From positions 1-8,502 of the forward strand of contig NZ_JAAVGY010000039.1 in NCBI RefSeq assembly GCF_014799995.1: a stretch of DNA of 8,502 nt, in the 5' to 3' direction. Under the pieces are notes generated by a model. That model did no database searches. It worked only from the letters and a program-made list of their open reading frames with translations, and was not told the origin of the DNA. Of the stretch, positions 7,229 to 8,502 are shown in pieces. Position 1 is the stretch's first letter, and each line of letters begins with the position of its first letter. A program made the position numbers and the translations under genes. The DNA is from Helicobacter sp. (GTDB lineage Bacteria > Campylobacterota > Campylobacteria > Campylobacterales > Helicobacteraceae).

Positions 7229-7727
7229 TTTTCCTCTCCTCAAAGACTTTCTTGGCGGCAAAAACCGCGTTGAGCACGCGCGGGAATCCAGTGTATGGAA
7301 TGCACTGCATAAAGGTCTCAATCACCTTTTGGGGCGTGATTCCGACATTGAGTGCCGCGTTGATATGCACCTCAAGCTGCGGCTCGCAACCGCCCGCCGT
7401 GAGCAGGCTCGAAAGCGTGATGAGCTCGCGCTCTTGCAGGTTTAGCTCGCCGCGCGTGTAGATGTCGCCAAACGCGAACTCGATGATAAAATTGCCCAAA
7501 TCGGGCGCGATATTCGCGAGGCTGTCGATGACCTTTTGCCCCGCCTCGCCGTCAATCGCTTGAAGCTGCGCAAGCCCTCTGTCAAATCGTGTCATTGTCT
7601 CTCCTTTATTTTTTGTTTGTCTTTGCTCGTGCGCGTCCAGCGTGCCAAACGCGCCAGAGCCCAAAGCGAGCGTGAGCGCATCGCGCAACACCTCGCGTCT
7701 CTTGTTGTCGCAAGTCTCATTTTGCAT
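7221..7727 (-). CDS. Carboxymuconolactone decarboxylase (CMD)-family protein with Tat-like leader
   Basis: A small alpha-helical protein of the CMD/AhpD-like superfamily. The core has LQERELITLSSLLTAGGC (Glu101, Cys114), His121 in LEVHINAAL, and the conserved end PYTGFPRVLNAVFAA. Members range from true decarboxylases to thiol-dependent stress proteins; with one Cys and a nearby His, and no CxxC, an AhpD-type peroxidase-partner role is not supported. The start ATG at 7727 has AAAGGAG 6 nt upstream and overlaps the regulator gene by 11 nt. The first 44 residues include KRREVLR, a hydrophobic LTLALGSGAFGTL and a possible cleavage site after LDA, that is, a Tat-like signal. A second ATG at 7595 with its own AAAGGAG, 5 nt upstream, gives a 124-residue protein of ordinary CMD length. 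It overlaps the downstream oxidoreductase gene by 8 nt. Confidence 0.83.
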   Translation of the reverse strand: MQNETCDNKRREVLRDALTLALGSGAFGTLDAHEQRQTKNKGETMTRFDRGLAQLQAIDGEAGQKVIDSLANIAPDLGNFIIEFAFGDIYTRGELNLQERELITLSSLLTAGGCEPQLEVHINAALNVGITPQKVIETFMQCIPYTGFPRVLNAVFAAKKVFEERKIA

Positions 7728-8184
7728 TCTTTTCTCCTTTTTTGCCTCTTTTTTTGGTTTGGCATTGCTGTTGCAGAATCTTCTTGCATTCGCCAAAGCT
7801 GCGCGGTTTGTAGTGTGCACTCCCGTTTGTGATAAGCTCAATATAAAGATTTTCTTTATATTCAAGCATCGCAATCGCTTCTTGCAGCTTCGCAATCTCG
7901 GCGAGATTCTTCGCCTTTTGGCTTTGGATAATCGCGAGCCGTTCTTGCAGCGTTGAATCGCCCTTGTCGGCGAGGTTTCTGTAATGCGCAATGTCTTTGA
8001 TGCTCATTCCAAGCCCGCGATAGAGCTCAATCCAGCAGAGCCAATCGACATCTTGCGCGCTGAAAAGCCGCACGCCGTTTTTGTCTTTGTAAATGCGCGG
8101 AAACAGCCCCTTGTCGAGCCAAAAGCGTATTTTGCGCGAGGGAATGCCGCTTTTGCGTTCCACCTCGATAATCGTATATGTCAT
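7717..8184 (-). CDS. MerR-family transcriptional regulator
   Basis: A 155-residue regulator with a winged-helix DNA-binding domain at the N-terminus: YTIIEVERKSGIPSRKIRFW, then KDKNGVRLFSAQDVDWL, then LGMSIKDIAHY. This is the order seen in MerR/NmlR/AdhR-like proteins. Residues 80-117 form the coiled-coil dimerisation helix. There is no metal-binding loop; cysteines are at 50, 133 and 141. Cys50 lies in the region where thiol-sensing members carry a cysteine, but the alignment is not verified. The start ATG at 8184 has GAGGTGA at good distance; the frame upstream runs through the promoter and is not coding. A leader of about 78 nt contains a short GC hairpin (8214-8229). First gene of the operon with the CMD and oxidoreductase genes, probably autoregulated. 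The lysine-rich tail overlaps the CMD start. Confidence 0.88.
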   Translation of the reverse strand: MTYTIIEVERKSGIPSRKIRFWLDKGLFPRIYKDKNGVRLFSAQDVDWLCWIELYRGLGMSIKDIAHYRNLADKGDSTLQERLAIIQSQKAKNLAEIAKLQEAIAMLEYKENLYIELITNGSAHYKPRSFGECKKILQQQCQTKKRGKKGEKNAK

Positions 8185-8269
8185 CGTTGTCACCTCGTTT
8201 GTGTCGTGTCTGCGCGGCTTTGTCGCCGCCCTTGTGCGTTTTTGGGCGCGCCAACAAACCACAGCGCAT

Positions 8270-8300
8270 ATTATAATCCCTAACACTTGGTATTTGTCAA
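8270..8300 (-). promoter_or_regulatory. Promoter of the MerR operon with 19-bp spacer and dyad (probable autoregulatory operator)
   Basis: Minus strand: TTGACA (8300-8295) and TATAAT (8275-8270), both perfect, 19 bp apart. At the same offset as in the SDR promoter lies an imperfect dyad ATAC-CAA-GTGT (8283-8293). The two promoters agree as TTGACAAAYACYARGTGTYA through the left part of the spacer and then diverge up to the -10. This points to one regulator for both, most simply the MerR-family protein encoded immediately downstream. Confidence 0.72.
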
Positions 8301-8502
8301 GGAGGAGGGAGATGGTGGGTTGTCATTGCGTAATATAATGTAGTGTGAAATGAATGGTTTGCTTTAATTCTATGTATTCTTACGATTCCCCCCCCTTATA
8401 ATAACATTTTCAATAATCCAATCATTTAATTCCTGATGAACTTCTCCATTATTTTTATTTATCTTAATTTATTTCAACTCCCCTTAAGCTAACTTAGATA
8501 TA
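8301..8502. other. AT-rich right end without a convincing gene
   Basis: Beyond the MerR promoter the sequence becomes AT-rich with stops in all frames. The longest suggestive stretch is on the minus strand, about 8373-8468 (roughly 32 codons, including EVHQELNDWIIENVIIRGG). It has no start codon, and I recognise no family. It may be the worn end of a lost gene or chance. No tRNA, insertion sequence end or repeat array is seen. Confidence 0.4.
8388..8395. repeat. Homopolymeric C8 tract (G8 on the minus strand)
   Basis: Eight consecutive C residues in an otherwise AT-rich stretch, about 88 bp upstream of the -35 box of the MerR operon. In Helicobacter and Campylobacter such tracts slip during replication and can switch genes. 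No complete gene spans it here, so any effect is uncertain. Confidence 0.5.

Noticed and set aside
6527..7445. Plus-strand open frames opposite the NAD(P)-binding and CMD genes
   Set aside because: Antisense shadows of GC-rich coding DNA with no ribosome binding site or recognisable protein features.
7728..7991. N-terminal extension of the CMD gene to 7991
   Set aside because: It runs through the MerR gene in another frame and is highly basic without domain character; ATG 7727 has a strong AAAGGAG.
8185..8286. N-terminal extension of the MerR protein to 8286
   Set aside because: It would place coding sequence over the TATAAT box and -35 side of the promoter, and MerR proteins start just before YTIIEV-like sequence, as at 8184.
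1..8502. CRISPR array, tRNA, rRNA, insertion sequence or integrase
   Set aside because: No regularly spaced repeats, no recognisable cloverleaf or rRNA sequence, and no transposase or integrase motifs were found on either strand.

Overview
The window looks like a chromosomal segment of a Helicobacter-type epsilonproteobacterium. This rests on frequent AGATTCT/AGAATC words, AAAGGAG ribosome binding sites, crowded overlapping genes, and restriction-modification (RM) genes set among redox genes. The species cannot be named from sequence alone. Composition is mosaic: the redox genes (about 511-1560 and 6460-8260) are GC-rich, while the RM block (about 2800-6420) is strongly AT-rich.

Layout, left to right. 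(1) 1-425, minus: N-terminal part of a type IIG (Eco57I-like) restriction enzyme/methyltransferase, cut by the window edge. (2) 511-1524, minus: a classical short-chain dehydrogenase/reductase (SDR) with a Tat-type leader, under a promoter with a 19-bp spacer. (3) 1774-2440, minus: a translationally coupled pair, an EVE-domain protein followed by a small zinc-ribbon protein. (4) 2531-2797, minus: the C-terminal quarter of an aldo/keto reductase (AKR), a pseudogene broken where the RM block begins. (5) 2857-6369, plus: a type IIS RM operon of two D12-class adenine methyltransferases and an AlwI-family endonuclease, with overlapping genes. (6) 6458-8184, minus: an operon of a MerR-family regulator, a carboxymuconolactone decarboxylase (CMD)-family protein and an NAD(P)-binding oxidoreductase, again under a 19-bp-spacer promoter. 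(7) 8301-8502: AT-rich, no convincing gene, with a C8 tract.

How it may work together. The promoters of the SDR gene and of the MerR operon share TTGACAAA, an ACAC/ATAC-NNN-GTGT dyad at the same place, a 19-bp spacer and TATAAT. This is the architecture MerR activators need, so the simplest reading is one regulon (MerR, CMD, NAD(P)-binding protein and the separated SDR) for redox or electrophile stress. The AKR remnant has the same orientation and may once have been part of it. The AlwI-type RM operon lies in the opposite direction between the remnant and the MerR operon, as an acquired defence module would.

The most unusual feature is that all three enzymes have an in-frame N-terminal leader (two Tat-like, one Sec-like). 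In each, the leader ends in a codon-embedded Shine-Dalgarno sequence, AAAGGAG plus 5 nt plus ATG, exactly where the catalytic core begins. This suggests two translation starts and possibly two cellular locations for each enzyme.
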